NCBI GenBank assembly: GCA_965223305.1
Contig: CBDCWT010000088.1
Location: 558,001 to 622,000, forward strand
Reading direction: 5' to 3'
Length of the DNA: 64,000 bases
Source: CBDCWT01 sp965223305
Lineage (GTDB): Bacteria > Planctomycetota > Planctomycetia > Pirellulales > Pirellulaceae
Shown here: positions 9,229-17,778 of the stretch, piece after piece
Layout of the letters: each line of letters begins with the position of its first letter
Position numbering within the stretch: position 1 is the first letter of the stretch
Position numbers and translations under genes: made by a program
The notes under the pieces: model-generated
What the model saw: only the letters and a program-made list of their open reading frames with translations
Told to the model about the DNA's origin: nothing
The model's database searches: none

Positions 9229-9448
9229 CCGCAAGTCTCAGTGGTTCGATCGCCTCTTGCAGTTAGTCGTAGAGGTCATGCATGGCGTAAGCCGGTTCTG
9301 AGTGTTCTGGTCAATGTGTTCGTCACGGCCACAGCCCACCCGCGCGGGTGAATGCTGTCTCAGTCTCCACGATTTCGAGTGGCCGGCGTTCTGTACCTGT
9401 TAGCCGAGTTCCGTACGAGCTGTGAAGCTGTGTGTTTGAAAGGGGTCG
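9229..9448. other. intergenic, no feature recognised
   Basis: 220 bp upstream of the ferredoxin-trkA-trkH operon, so its promoter must lie here. I see no clear -35/-10 pair. The segment GCGTAAGCCGGTTCTG superficially resembles the 3' end of RNase P RNA in reverse, but no RNase P core is present. A possible hairpin is CACCCGCGCGGGTG near 9338. Confidence 0.4.
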
Positions 9449-9862
9449 ATGGCAAAGTTCACTCACCACATTTTTGTTTGCTGTAACCAGCGACCGCACG
9501 ATCATCCGCGGGGCTGCTGCGATCCAGAGGGTGCCGAAGAGTTACGCGAGTGCTTCAAAGCTGAACTCAAGCGACGGGGGTTGTCTGCAGCGGTTCGGGC
9601 GAACCGGGCGGGATGCCTTGATCAATGCGAGTTGGGTCCTACGGTTGTGATTTATCCGCAAGCGATCTGGTACGGTGGCGTGCAGATCTCAGATGTCGAC
9701 CGAATTATTGGCGAGACTGTGCAGAGTGGAACGATCATCGAGGAACTGTGCATCGCCGACGAGCTGCTAAACACCAAGGGCGGGCGGCAGTTGAGGAAGT
9801 CTGCGACAGGAACCTCCCGACAAGCCGATCCTAGCGATTCTGAAACAGACACGATCCAATGA
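9449..9862 (+). CDS. thioredoxin-like [2Fe-2S] ferredoxin
   Basis: 137 residues of the thioredoxin-fold [2Fe-2S] ferredoxin family. Cysteines at 11/12, 23/24, 56 and 60 (CCNQRP, RGCCDP, CLDQC) match the CX(10-12)C...CX3C cluster pattern. HHIFVCCNQR and GPTVVIYPQAIWYGGV are characteristic of the family. It should carry electrons in the cytoplasm; the partner is unknown. SD AAAGGGG precedes the ATG. Its TGA overlaps the ATG of trkA (ATGA, 9859-9862), so translation is coupled to a potassium-uptake subunit. That context is unusual and suggests either a redox link to K+ uptake or simple operon packing. Confidence 0.9.
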   Translation: MAKFTHHIFVCCNQRPHDHPRGCCDPEGAEELRECFKAELKRRGLSAAVRANRAGCLDQCELGPTVVIYPQAIWYGGVQISDVDRIIGETVQSGTIIEELCIADELLNTKGGRQLRKSATGTSRQADPSDSETDTIQ

Positions 9863-11205
9863 GAATTGTCGTACTTGGCGCCGGTACCGTGGGCACGTGG
9901 ATCGCCGATCTGCTCTGCCGCCACCGCCACATAGTAACCGTGGTGGATAACGATCCCTCGCATACGAGGCGAATCAACGAAGAACTGGACGTCCGCGCCA
10001 TTACTGGTTCGGCGTCGCAGTCCAGCGTGCTGTTCCAGGCCGGCGTCCCGGGAGCCGACATCTGTTTGGCGGTCACAGGAGACGACGAGGTCAACATTGT
10101 GGCGGCGAGCATGGCGAAGGCGATGGGATCGCGCCGTGCCGTTGCGCGAGTTTACGCTCCGGTATTTCGGGACCTCAGCACGTTCGACTATCAGCGGCAC
10201 TTTCAAATCGACCGTCTGTTGAGCCTCGAGCACCTGTCGGCGGTCGAGCTGGCTCGAGGGATCCGCAATCCCGGTTCCTTGGTCCTCGAAAACTTCGCGC
10301 GCGGAGAACTGGAAGTACAGGAGGTGTTGATTCAAGAGAAAACGAAAGCGGTTGGCGTACCGCTGGAGAAGCTACGGCTTCCGAAGCGAGTGCGTGTGGG
10401 CTCGATCCTGCGTGAGGATCGTATGTGGATTGCTGGCCGCGAAGACGCGATCGAACTGGGCGATCGCATTACCTTGATCGGTCGCCGTGAGGACATCGAC
10501 GCCATCAAGGACTCGATTCAGCGTGAAACCACGCCCAAGAAAGGCGTTGTTATCGCTGGTGGAGGTGAGACTGGATATCATTTGGCGCGCACTCTAGAGA
10601 GTGAGCGGTACGCGGTGGTGCTGATGGAACAGTTGCCTGCGCGTTGTGAGTTCCTGGCTCAACATTTGGAGCGAACAACGGTGGTCCACGCCGACGCGAC
10701 GCGCCGTTCGGTGCTGGAAGAGGAACGCGTCGGCAGCGCCGATTTCTTCGTGGCCTGCACAGGCGACGACGAGAACAACATCATGGCAGGTGTCGAGGCG
10801 CGAGACATCGGGGCTCAGCATATCTTTGCGATTGTCGGTCGCCCTGACTACGCCAACGTGGTGGGCAAGCTGGGAATCGACCTTGCGGTCAGCCCGCGGG
10901 ATGTGATGGCCAAGCAGATCCTGGGATTCCTCAACTCCGGGGCGGTTATTTCCCGCACGACGCTCGCCGGCGGCAGTATCGGCGTCTTCGAAATTGAGGT
11001 CAACGAAGGTGCACCGGCCACGCAACATGTACTTGCTAACCTACCCTTGCCACCGTCTTGTTTGATTGCCGCGGTCATGCGCGATGAGTATGTTTCTGTT
11101 CCCGGTGCCGACGATCGCCTGAATCCGGGTGATGTCGTGATCGCTTTGTTGGATGATGCTGCGATCGAGAAGGCGTTAGAGCAGTTCAGTACCAACGGCA
11201 GGTAG
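9859..11205 (+). CDS. trkA: Trk-type potassium uptake regulator TrkA
   Basis: 448 residues, with two tandem RCK units. The first Rossmann motif VVLGAGTVG is at residues 4-12 and the second, VVIAGGGETG, at about 230-239; each is followed by an RCK_C domain (about 145-225 and 365-445). TrkA binds nucleotides on the cytoplasmic side and gates the TrkH/TrkG potassium channel. It overlaps the ferredoxin by 4 bp and is followed 10 bp later by trkH, so all three are likely one transcript. Confidence 0.95.
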   Translation: MRIVVLGAGTVGTWIADLLCRHRHIVTVVDNDPSHTRRINEELDVRAITGSASQSSVLFQAGVPGADICLAVTGDDEVNIVAASMAKAMGSRRAVARVYAPVFRDLSTFDYQRHFQIDRLLSLEHLSAVELARGIRNPGSLVLENFARGELEVQEVLIQEKTKAVGVPLEKLRLPKRVRVGSILREDRMWIAGREDAIELGDRITLIGRREDIDAIKDSIQRETTPKKGVVIAGGGETGYHLARTLESERYAVVLMEQLPARCEFLAQHLERTTVVHADATRRSVLEEERVGSADFFVACTGDDENNIMAGVEARDIGAQHIFAIVGRPDYANVVGKLGIDLAVSPRDVMAKQILGFLNSGAVISRTTLAGGSIGVFEIEVNEGAPATQHVLANLPLPPSCLIAAVMRDEYVSVPGADDRLNPGDVVIALLDDAAIEKALEQFSTNGR

Positions 11206-11215
11206 TGATGCAACC

Positions 11216-12808
11216 ATGAACCTTCGCTTGGTGTCTCGACAGCTGGCTCTGGTTGCTCTGCTGATAGGTGGAACGATGCTGTTCAGCCTGCCGTGGGCCC
11301 ATCCGCTCTTGGGCTTTCGTCTGCATTTGGACGACGCCGAGGTCCAATCCAATTTTGAGATGGGTGGTTTCCTGGCACTGGTGGGGAGCTTTGCGATCTG
11401 TCTGGTCGTGGCGGGGGCTTTTTTTTGGTATGGGCGCAAAGCGAAAGAACGGCTGTATCGAAAAGAAGCGATGGCGGTCGTGGGGCTAAGTTGGGTCTTG
11501 GCGACCGTGCTCGGCGCCCTGCCTTTCTATCTCTCCGAAGCCGCTCGACAGCCCGGTGAGAAGATGACAATCGTGGACTGTCTGTTCGAGTCCCAATCGG
11601 GATTCAGTACCACAGGCGCGACCGTGATCAGCGAGTTGGAGGATCCAGGGACCGTACCACACTGCATCTTGTTTTGGCGGAGTAGCACACACTTCCTAGG
11701 TGGGTTGGGGATCATCGTGCTGTTCGTCGTAATCCTCGGTCAGGGTTCCGCGGGAAAGGCCCTCATGCGCGCCGAGATGCCGGGGCCTACCAAGGAAGGC
11801 TCCACGTCGCGCATGCAACATACGGCATGGCTCTTCGCCGGGATCTATTGCGCGCTCAACGCCGTCCTAGCTATCTTGCTGTGGCTGTGCGGACTGAGCT
11901 GGTTTGATGCCCTCTGCCACGCCTTTGGCACGTTGGCGACGGGTGGGTTTAGCACCTACAACAAAAGTTTGGGACATTTCGAAAGCGAGAAGATCGAGGC
12001 CCTGGTGACGTTGTTCATGGTTCTAGCGGGAACCAACTTCACGCTGCTTTACCTGTTGCTGCTGGGTCAGCCGAAGCGTCTATTCGCAGATCCCGAATGG
12101 CGTACTTACATGACTACGATTATCGGCATCACAGCGTTGATCGTCTGCTTTGGGATCTACAACGACGACTTCAACGGTCTCCGTGAGGCGATTCGTCTTG
12201 GTTTGTTTCAGGTAGTCTCGATCGTCACCACGACCGGTTATGGCACTGCCGATTTCGATCAGTGGAATAGTTTCGGACGGGGCGTGCTGTTCCTGCTGAT
12301 GTTTGTGGGAGGTTGCGCCGGCAGCACCGGTGGGGGGCTCAAGGTGATCCGTCATATTCTGTTTCTCAAGATCCTGAAACTGGAAACAGAGCAAGCTTAT
12401 CATCCCAGTGTTGTGCGCCCGCTTCGTCTGGGCGGCAAGCCGGTCGAGGATGCCGATCTACGCAAGAACATCTTGGTCTACTTTGGGCTGATACTCGTGC
12501 TCTTCGTGTTCAGTTGGATCTTTGTCGTGACCACCGAACCTGATGCAACATGGGCAAAGGTAGGCACGGCAGATGTGGGCGATGTTGAGACTAACAACGT
12601 TGAGCACAAACTGATCGACAGCGCCAGCGGGGTTGCCGCGACATTGAACAACATCGGCCCCGGGCTGGGAACGGTGGGCGCCACGCAGAACTACGGACAC
12701 TTCAGCTGGTACAACAAGTTGCTTTTTGTTTGGCTCATGATGCTGGGCCGGCTGGAGCTATTCTCGATTCTCGTGCTGCTATCTCCCAGTTTTTGGAGGA
12801 CTCGCTAG
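11216..12808 (+). CDS. trkH: TrkH family potassium uptake channel
   Basis: 530-residue integral membrane protein with four pore-loop repeats. The selectivity segments can be seen as STTGATV, LATGGFST, TTTGYGTAD and GCAGSTGGG. It forms the K+ channel partner of TrkA in the inner membrane. A loop of about 60 residues near the C-terminus (WIFVVTTEPDATWAK to NTLG-like GPGLGTVG) is soluble-looking. The coding sequence has a GGGGGC followed by eight T's around 11414-11427 that is in frame here but prone to slippage. ATG start 10 bp after trkA. Confidence 0.95.
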   Translation: MNLRLVSRQLALVALLIGGTMLFSLPWAHPLLGFRLHLDDAEVQSNFEMGGFLALVGSFAICLVVAGAFFWYGRKAKERLYRKEAMAVVGLSWVLATVLGALPFYLSEAARQPGEKMTIVDCLFESQSGFSTTGATVISELEDPGTVPHCILFWRSSTHFLGGLGIIVLFVVILGQGSAGKALMRAEMPGPTKEGSTSRMQHTAWLFAGIYCALNAVLAILLWLCGLSWFDALCHAFGTLATGGFSTYNKSLGHFESEKIEALVTLFMVLAGTNFTLLYLLLLGQPKRLFADPEWRTYMTTIIGITALIVCFGIYNDDFNGLREAIRLGLFQVVSIVTTTGYGTADFDQWNSFGRGVLFLLMFVGGCAGSTGGGLKVIRHILFLKILKLETEQAYHPSVVRPLRLGGKPVEDADLRKNILVYFGLILVLFVFSWIFVVTTEPDATWAKVGTADVGDVETNNVEHKLIDSASGVAATLNNIGPGLGTVGATQNYGHFSWYNKLLFVWLMMLGRLELFSILVLLSPSFWRTR

Positions 12809-12876
12809 CTGCGAGATCAAGCGACGCTTGGCGCGCCACCACCAACATCGGCCACGCCGCGTAGGTAGGTAGCGAG

Positions 12877-13305
12877 GTAGGCCGGAACAAGCGGCGCAAG
12901 CAGCTACTCGTGCGCGCCGGACTCCCTGCCGCGCCGTTCCGGCAGGAGCTGGCGAGCGCTCAGCGCCGAATACAACCGCTCCGCTAGCGCCGGAGCGGCG
13001 CGGCAGTCACGTCGGGCTGGCAACCAGCATCTGCTCTCGCCGCTTGTTCCGGCCTACCAACTACAGCTGCAGCACGCGCTGGCGAGTGCTCAACACTAAA
13101 CGCATCAAAGCCGGTGTCGCCGGAGCGGCGCGGCAGCAAGGTAGGCCGGCAACAAGCGGCGCGAAGAACGGTCCATCTGGGTACGATGCCCCACGCCGCG
13201 CCGTTCCGGCAACACCGAACGCATCGAAGCTAGTGCTGCCGGAACTGCGCGGCGGTCACGTCGGGCTAGCAACCAGCATCTCGTCCGCCGCTTGTTCCGG
13301 CCTAC
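12877..13305. repeat. two tandem palindromic units (GGCCGGAACAAGCGGCG type)
   Basis: Unit 1 (12877-13057) starts GTAGGCCGGAACAAGCGGCG and ends with the complementary CGCCGCTTGTTCCGGCCTAC; unit 2 (13141-13305) has the same ends with one extra base. Both contain the shared internal words GCGCGGC..GTCACGTCGGGCT and GCAACCAGCATCT, plus CGCCGTTCCGGCA inner palindromes. The gap 12809-13460 holds only these units and a short run of CTACAACTAC microrepeats (13306-13346). No gene is supported. Confidence 0.8.
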
Positions 13306-13460
13306 AACTACAACTTCTCCCGGCCTACAACTACAACTGCCAACTACCTGTGCCGTGGACACATTTCGGCCTTTCCTTGCTCGTATGTTCTGCGTACCCT
13401 ACCTGGCGTTGATGTTTCCCCTGCGCCCGTTCTGGGTCTTGATCCAATCCAAGCTGTCTC

Positions 13461-14333
13461 ATGACGACTGCTGTTCGAATCACTGTTTCATTGCTGCTAG
13501 CAGTGGTAGGGTGCCGAAGTCAGCCGGCCGGACGAGTGACTGCTGAGCCGTTCAGCGTTTTTAAGCTCGCCTCAGTGGAATCTGTCGCTGCCCCATCCAA
13601 TCATCGAGACTGGGCGGCCGATCTTGCTGTGCTCCCGCACGCGGAAAGCGAAGGCACTCGCTTCAAGATCTACAACGTAAGGGAGTTCATCTACCAGTCA
13701 GATAAAGACTACATCGTGAGATACTCGGATCGCTCGTACGATCTGGAGCAGCTGGAATCGGTCGATTTTATCGTGGTTCCTTTCAAGCATGTGCCCAGCC
13801 TAGCACATACGATGCTCAGCTTCGGATTTGACAACGGCGAGTATCTGGGAGTTTCGGTAGAAGCTCGTTTGGAAGAAGGAGAGACCTACTCTCCTGTAAG
13901 AGGAGCGTTGCGGCAGTTCGAGTTGATCTATGTGGTCGCCGATGAGCGAGACATCATCGCCCGGCGTACGCGGCATCGTGATGCCGATGTCTATCTCTAT
14001 CGCACCATCGCCACGCCCGAGCAAGCCCGGGAGCTGTTTGTGGATGTGATGCAGCGGGTCAACAAGCTGGCCGCGGAGCCGGAGTTCTACGATACGTTGA
14101 CGAACAACTGCACGTCCAACATCGTGCGGCACATCAATCAACTGCGTCCCGGATCGGTGCCGCTCGACTTGCGCGTGCTGTTGCCCGGTTTTTCCGATCG
14201 GTTGGCGTACGATTTAGGGCTACTTGAATCGAAGCTGCCGTTCGCCGAGACGCGCCGCCGGGCACGTGTCAATGAACTTGCGAACCGGCACGTAGAGGAG
14301 GCGAATTTTTCGGAGTTGATTCGACGTCGCTAG
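13461..14333 (+). CDS. DUF4105-type lipoprotein (Lnb N-terminal-like)
   Basis: 290 residues with a lipoprotein signal (SLLLAVVGC, lipidated Cys18). The body matches the DUF4105 / Lnb N-terminal periplasmic domain: SVEARLEEGETYSPVRG, LIYVVADERDI, LYRTIATPEQARELF and the motif YDTLTNNCTSNIVRHIN with the conserved Cys and Asn. In other bacteria the domain belongs to proteins acting on lipoproteins or the cell envelope; here it stands alone. Its stop codon TAG (14331-14333) is the first three bases of the palindromic element that follows, so the element inserted exactly at the stop and rebuilt it. Confidence 0.85.
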   Translation: MTTAVRITVSLLLAVVGCRSQPAGRVTAEPFSVFKLASVESVAAPSNHRDWAADLAVLPHAESEGTRFKIYNVREFIYQSDKDYIVRYSDRSYDLEQLESVDFIVVPFKHVPSLAHTMLSFGFDNGEYLGVSVEARLEEGETYSPVRGALRQFELIYVVADERDIIARRTRHRDADVYLYRTIATPEQARELFVDVMQRVNKLAAEPEFYDTLTNNCTSNIVRHINQLRPGSVPLDLRVLLPGFSDRLAYDLGLLESKLPFAETRRRARVNELANRHVEEANFSELIRRR

Positions 14334-14510
14334 CCCGGATTATTCATGAGCGATCTGCTGCGAGGTCGTAAGTCCATCCGTGGCTTCGTCATGCTTCACA
14401 ATTCTCCCTCGACGTATTGCTTCAATACGCCTGCGGAAGAATTGCTCGCCTTCCTTGCCACAAACGTACTTACAACCTCTCGCGACGATCTTCATGAATA
14501 ATCCGGGCTA
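14331..14510. mobile_element. palindromic (P) element, full copy 1
   Basis: 180 bp, an imperfect palindrome over its whole length: the ends read TAGCCCGGATTATTCATGA and its complement TCATGAATAATCCGGGCTA, and the centre is CGTATTGCTTCAATACG. It has no ORF, so it would be a non-autonomous MITE-like element. The flanks are CTAG on the left and CTAA on the right (YTAR). Full copies are also at 44825-45006 and 52733-52912. The left CTAG overlaps the stop of the lipoprotein gene. Confidence 0.85.
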
Positions 14511-14665
14511 ACAGCCTGTTGATTTTCTCAACGGGCTGCCGCATCACAGGGATGTGATGCCAAATCAGCGACATAAGTCGTTGATTTGCGAGCCGCGAAG
14601 AACTCTGTTCTGAGCTTGGTGAGGTTGAAAAACGCCAGGACGGTGTTTTTCAACGGGCAGCTAAG
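14511..14665. repeat. intergenic repeat with strong hairpin
   Basis: Directly after the palindromic element comes AGCCTGTTGATTTTCTCAACG and, 120 bp on, a related segment GTTTTTCAACGGGCAGCTAAG. The GCATCACAGGGATGTGATGC hairpin lies between them. It looks like a separate repeat family lying tail to tail with the P element. Confidence 0.55.
14624..14654 (-). terminator. hairpin downstream of the GT4 gene
   Basis: GTTGAAAAAC and GTTTTTCAAC form a perfect 10-bp stem around an 11-nt loop. It lies 18 bp beyond the stop of the minus-strand glycosyltransferase gene. The 3' arm on the minus strand ends in GTTTTTC, so the U-rich part is within the stem. It may end or stabilise that transcript; it is not a classical stem plus U-tract. 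Confidence 0.45.
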
Positions 14666-14671
14666 CCACGT

Positions 14672-15967
14672 TCACAGGAACCGTCGCAACGTTTGCCAGG
14701 TCTGGCGGGCTGCCGCCTCAGCATTGTGTCGTTCACGGACGGTTTGCCACCCTTTCCGACCGAGCTGCCGGCGGAGATCGGGCGTTCCCAGTAACTCGTC
14801 TAACTGCTCCACCAAGGCTGCGGGATCACCCGGCGGGACGAGCACCCCGCCGCCCAGCTCGGTGACCAGCTCCGGAAAGGCACCATGTGCCGGCTGCACC
14901 ACTGGTACTCCTGCAGCCAGCGCTTCGAGGACGAACAGGCCTTTGGGCTCTTGATAGGTCGTGGGAACCGATAACACGTCTATTCGTTGCAGGAACTCGA
15001 TCTTGCCCCGGCGATCGACGCTGCCGACGTATTCACACGCTTGTTCACAGCCGGCATCCCGGATCTTGGCGAATTGAGCGTCGACGTAGGGGCGATGTTG
15101 CTCGCCGATCCAGCCGGCCACCCGCAGCCGTACATCGTCGCGCCGCCGGCGCAGCTCCAAAAAGGCGTCGACCAACAGATGAAGTCCCTTCTCGGGGACC
15201 AATCGCGCCAGGTAGCCAATCGTCGGTGGACGTCCTGCGGCCGCTTCAGGCAGCTCAACGGGAAAATCACTCACGTCCACTCCCAAGGGAGCCTGGTGAA
15301 TCTTCTCGGGTGGGATCTCAAAATAGCGGGACATGAACTCCGCGTAGTAGCGGCTGTGTACGAGGAACCCGTCGATGTGCTTCACCAAGCGGTGGATTTC
15401 CGTAATCGCATGCTGCCGAAACGGCTCGGGAAGACTCTCCAGGTACACATCGTCTCCCTGCAGAACGACCAACACGGGTACCGGCAGACTGGCCTTGAGA
15501 GTTGGGATGCAACCGGCGATTAAGATGTTGCTGAACAGAATCAGATGCGGATGAACCGATCGAGAGAGCCAGTCGCATAGCTTATGTACTTCGAGCTGCT
15601 GATTTCCCGCTGAACCGCGCAACATCGAAACGGTCAGCGCCCCGAGCATGCGAGGATCCGTGGCCGAAGCACGTCGAGTTGCCCAGCGAATCAGCCAAGG
15701 TTGGTCCAATATCGGACTAAGCCAAGGTGCGATCGGCCGATACCAGCTCTTTTGCTCGAGGAATACGCTGATTCCCCCGAAGAAGACTTGATCAGTGCTG
15801 ACGTTTTCTTCGTCCGTGCGGATCGGCGTATAGGTAGGGATCAGCTGGACGTCGACCCCGATCTGCGAGAGTCCGCGGGCGAGTGTGTTGTCGTGCATGC
15901 AGCTGCCGCAGTACATGCCAGCCGCGCCGGCCGTGATATAGGCCAGCCTGGTGGGTTCTTTGTTCAT
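14672..15967 (-). CDS. glycosyltransferase family 4
   Basis: 431 residues with the GT-B architecture of GT4 enzymes. The N-terminal half opens with LAYITAGAAGMYCGSCMHDN; the C-terminal half has IGYLARLVPEKGLHLLVDAF, VLSVPTTYQEPKGLFVLEALAAGVPVV and the EX7E-type segment. It transfers a sugar from an activated donor; the acceptor cannot be read. The CGSCxHDN start is shared by a recognisable subgroup found in planctomycetes and cyanobacteria (recollection). The BtaB/BtaA genes lie just upstream on the same strand, so a lipid acceptor is possible (inference). ATG at 15967. Confidence 0.88.
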   Translation of the reverse strand: MNKEPTRLAYITAGAAGMYCGSCMHDNTLARGLSQIGVDVQLIPTYTPIRTDEENVSTDQVFFGGISVFLEQKSWYRPIAPWLSPILDQPWLIRWATRRASATDPRMLGALTVSMLRGSAGNQQLEVHKLCDWLSRSVHPHLILFSNILIAGCIPTLKASLPVPVLVVLQGDDVYLESLPEPFRQHAITEIHRLVKHIDGFLVHSRYYAEFMSRYFEIPPEKIHQAPLGVDVSDFPVELPEAAAGRPPTIGYLARLVPEKGLHLLVDAFLELRRRRDDVRLRVAGWIGEQHRPYVDAQFAKIRDAGCEQACEYVGSVDRRGKIEFLQRIDVLSVPTTYQEPKGLFVLEALAAGVPVVQPAHGAFPELVTELGGGVLVPPGDPAALVEQLDELLGTPDLRRQLGRKGWQTVRERHNAEAAARQTWQTLRRFL

Positions 15968-16016
15968 CGACGTCCCTCACGCCCGGGCGGCTCGCCATGC
16001 AGCAGGTGCGAGGGGT

Positions 16017-16913
16017 CTACCACACGTCGGCCGCGGCCACGCCCTCTGCGGCGGCACGCTCCGTGGTCCGGGGGCGGCATTCCAGGCCCACATAGCCATC
16101 GTAGCCTAGTTCTTGGGCTTCACGCAGCACTCGGTTGTAGTGGATCTCCCCGGTGCCGGGTTCATTCCGCCCCGGATGGTCGGCCAGTTGCAGATAGCCA
16201 ACTTGATCGATCCCCTCCTGGAGACGGCCGCACAAATCACCTTCGGTGATTTGCATGTGATAGAGATCCCAGTTGATTTTGACGAATGGCGAATCGACGG
16301 CGCGGCAGATCTTCAGTGCGTCCGGGCTGCCGTACAAGCAGTGTCCCCGGTGGTCGACTCGGCCATTCATCGGCTCGAGAATCAACATGATCTTTTCTCG
16401 TTCTGCGATAGGAGCCGCGCGGCGGAGTGCCTTGATAACCTGTTGGTGCATCTGTTCCTGCGTCATTCCCGGTTGATCGTTCCCGGCCACAACGGTCATT
16501 TTCTCGCAATTCAAACGATGAGCTACCGAACAGGCTTCCTCGACCTGCTGAACAAAGCGGTCTTCCTGCTTGGGGTCGTTCATGCCTGGCACAAATCCCC
16601 ACGCCGTGAACTGGGCAATCGTGAGATGCAGTTCAGCAGACAGCTTGGCGATCGCGTCAATGTCCTTATTCGCGTAGGGCCAGAACTCGATTGCCGGAAA
16701 GCCGAACTCAGCTGCCTTTCTCATCCGCTCCAGGAACGGCAGCTTCGACCACCACATTTCGACGTTGACGGCGAATTTGGTGTGCGGTGTCTTGCCCCAC
16801 AACGAGTCATCGGTGGCCACTGCCGCGCGATGTCCCGCTTGTACACCGCCGAACACGACACCACCGCTAAGGAGTCCAGTCTGGATAAAACGTCTGCGAT
16901 TCGGTTGTGGCAT
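16017..16913 (-). CDS. Tat-exported hydroxypyruvate isomerase-like TIM barrel
   Basis: 298 residues. The twin-arginine signal NRRRFIQTG (residues 5-13) followed by a Gly/Val hydrophobic stretch predicts export of the folded protein. The body is an AP-endonuclease-2 TIM barrel: KFAVNVEMWW, FPAIEFWPYANKDID, ILEPMNGRVDHRGHCL, VKINWDLYHMQITEGDL, HPGRNEPGTGEIHYN and GYVGLECRPR, with the metal-ligand Glu, Asp and His positions of the hydroxypyruvate isomerase (Hyi) group. Substrate unknown. Planctomycetes carry many such Tat-exported TIM barrels. It lies between the glycosyltransferase and btaB with about 100 bp on the btaB side. Confidence 0.9.
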   Translation of the reverse strand: MPQPNRRRFIQTGLLSGGVVFGGVQAGHRAAVATDDSLWGKTPHTKFAVNVEMWWSKLPFLERMRKAAEFGFPAIEFWPYANKDIDAIAKLSAELHLTIAQFTAWGFVPGMNDPKQEDRFVQQVEEACSVAHRLNCEKMTVVAGNDQPGMTQEQMHQQVIKALRRAAPIAEREKIMLILEPMNGRVDHRGHCLYGSPDALKICRAVDSPFVKINWDLYHMQITEGDLCGRLQEGIDQVGYLQLADHPGRNEPGTGEIHYNRVLREAQELGYDGYVGLECRPRTTERAAAEGVAAADVW

Positions 16914-17016
16914 CGTTCGAGTCCTTGGGCAGAGAGAGATTCGGTGCGGTCGCTGCGGTCAACGCGACCATCGCCACTATTCTATTCCTGCGCCGCTCCA
17001 CGATACCAGTAGACCG

Positions 17017-17778
17017 TCAGGTCGCGATTCCTCGCTCGCCGTGCTTCGCGCTCCGTTTCCTACCGACGAATCGGTAGTAAGGAGTTCTGACGAGTGGTAG
17101 GTACGGAACCTTGGCCTGGAGCTCCTCGAAATGCAACGGGTCGAAATGCCGGTGTAGAAACGGGACATGGTCGGCCGAGGGAAAGACGTTGTCGGCTGCA
17201 AACCAGAGCGGCCAGAAAGAGCGCGTGAACCAGTTGTGTCGGCGCAATCCGTCAGCGGGATATTTGCGCGAGATATAAAAGTCGACAACCCCGATCAGTC
17301 CATCTGGCTTGAGAATCGACAGCGCGTTCTCAATCGCCGCGAACCAATCAGGGATCATCGTCAGAGAATAAGAAAAAGTGACGACGTCCACTTGTCCTTC
17401 GGCTGGCCTAAACAGCGTGGCGTCAGCTTCCACCGTTTCGACGTGCGACCACCTCTGTTCGCGGCATCGTTGCGCCGCCACGGCTAACAGGGAAGATGAG
17501 ACGTCGACGATGTAGACTTTCTTCAGATCGGCGATCCGCTCGCCAAAGAAACCGAGGTTGGATCCGGTTCCTCCTCCCATATCGACCCAAGTCGAGTCGC
17601 TCGGAGCATCAATCGCATCCCATAGCTCCTGCCGGCCTTTTAGCAGACGGCGTCGGAAGTCGTCGTAGGCGTCCGCCTGCCCGGCGTAGAAGTTCTCCAT
17701 GCGCGAAGCGTGGTCGGTGCCGCGGACCGGCTTGAGCGTGAGGTGGTACAGAATTCGCAGGTCAGCGAGCAGGCCCAT
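17017..17778 (-). CDS. btaB: BtaB-like SAM-dependent N-methyltransferase (betaine lipid synthesis)
   Basis: 253 residues, class I Rossmann methyltransferase. SAM motif I is VDMGGGTGSN (65-74), followed by VYIVDVSSSLLAVA, DVVTFSYSLTMIPDW and a C-terminal region rich in aromatic residues (WFTRSFWPLWFAADNVF). The last features are typical of BtaB, which methylates the amino group of diacylglyceryl-homoserine three times to give the betaine lipid DGTS. Its ATG overlaps the stop of btaA by one base (17778), so the two are translationally coupled. The pair is the diagnostic evidence; alone it would be a generic methyltransferase. Confidence 0.88.
   Translation of the reverse strand: MGLLADLRILYHLTLKPVRGTDHASRMENFYAGQADAYDDFRRRLLKGRQELWDAIDAPSDSTWVDMGGGTGSNLGFFGERIADLKKVYIVDVSSSLLAVAAQRCREQRWSHVETVEADATLFRPAEGQVDVVTFSYSLTMIPDWFAAIENALSILKPDGLIGVVDFYISRKYPADGLRRHNWFTRSFWPLWFAADNVFPSADHVPFLHRHFDPLHFEELQAKVPYLPLVRTPYYRFVGRKRSAKHGERGIAT

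Noticed and set aside
9229..9448. RNase P RNA (GCGTAAGCCGGTTCTG motif)
   Set aside because: Only the end-like word matches; the conserved core and length of RNase P RNA are missing.
11410..11430. Frameshift in trkH at the G5-C-T8 run
   Set aside because: The frame is continuous and the membrane helix reads sensibly across the run, so there is no evidence for a break.
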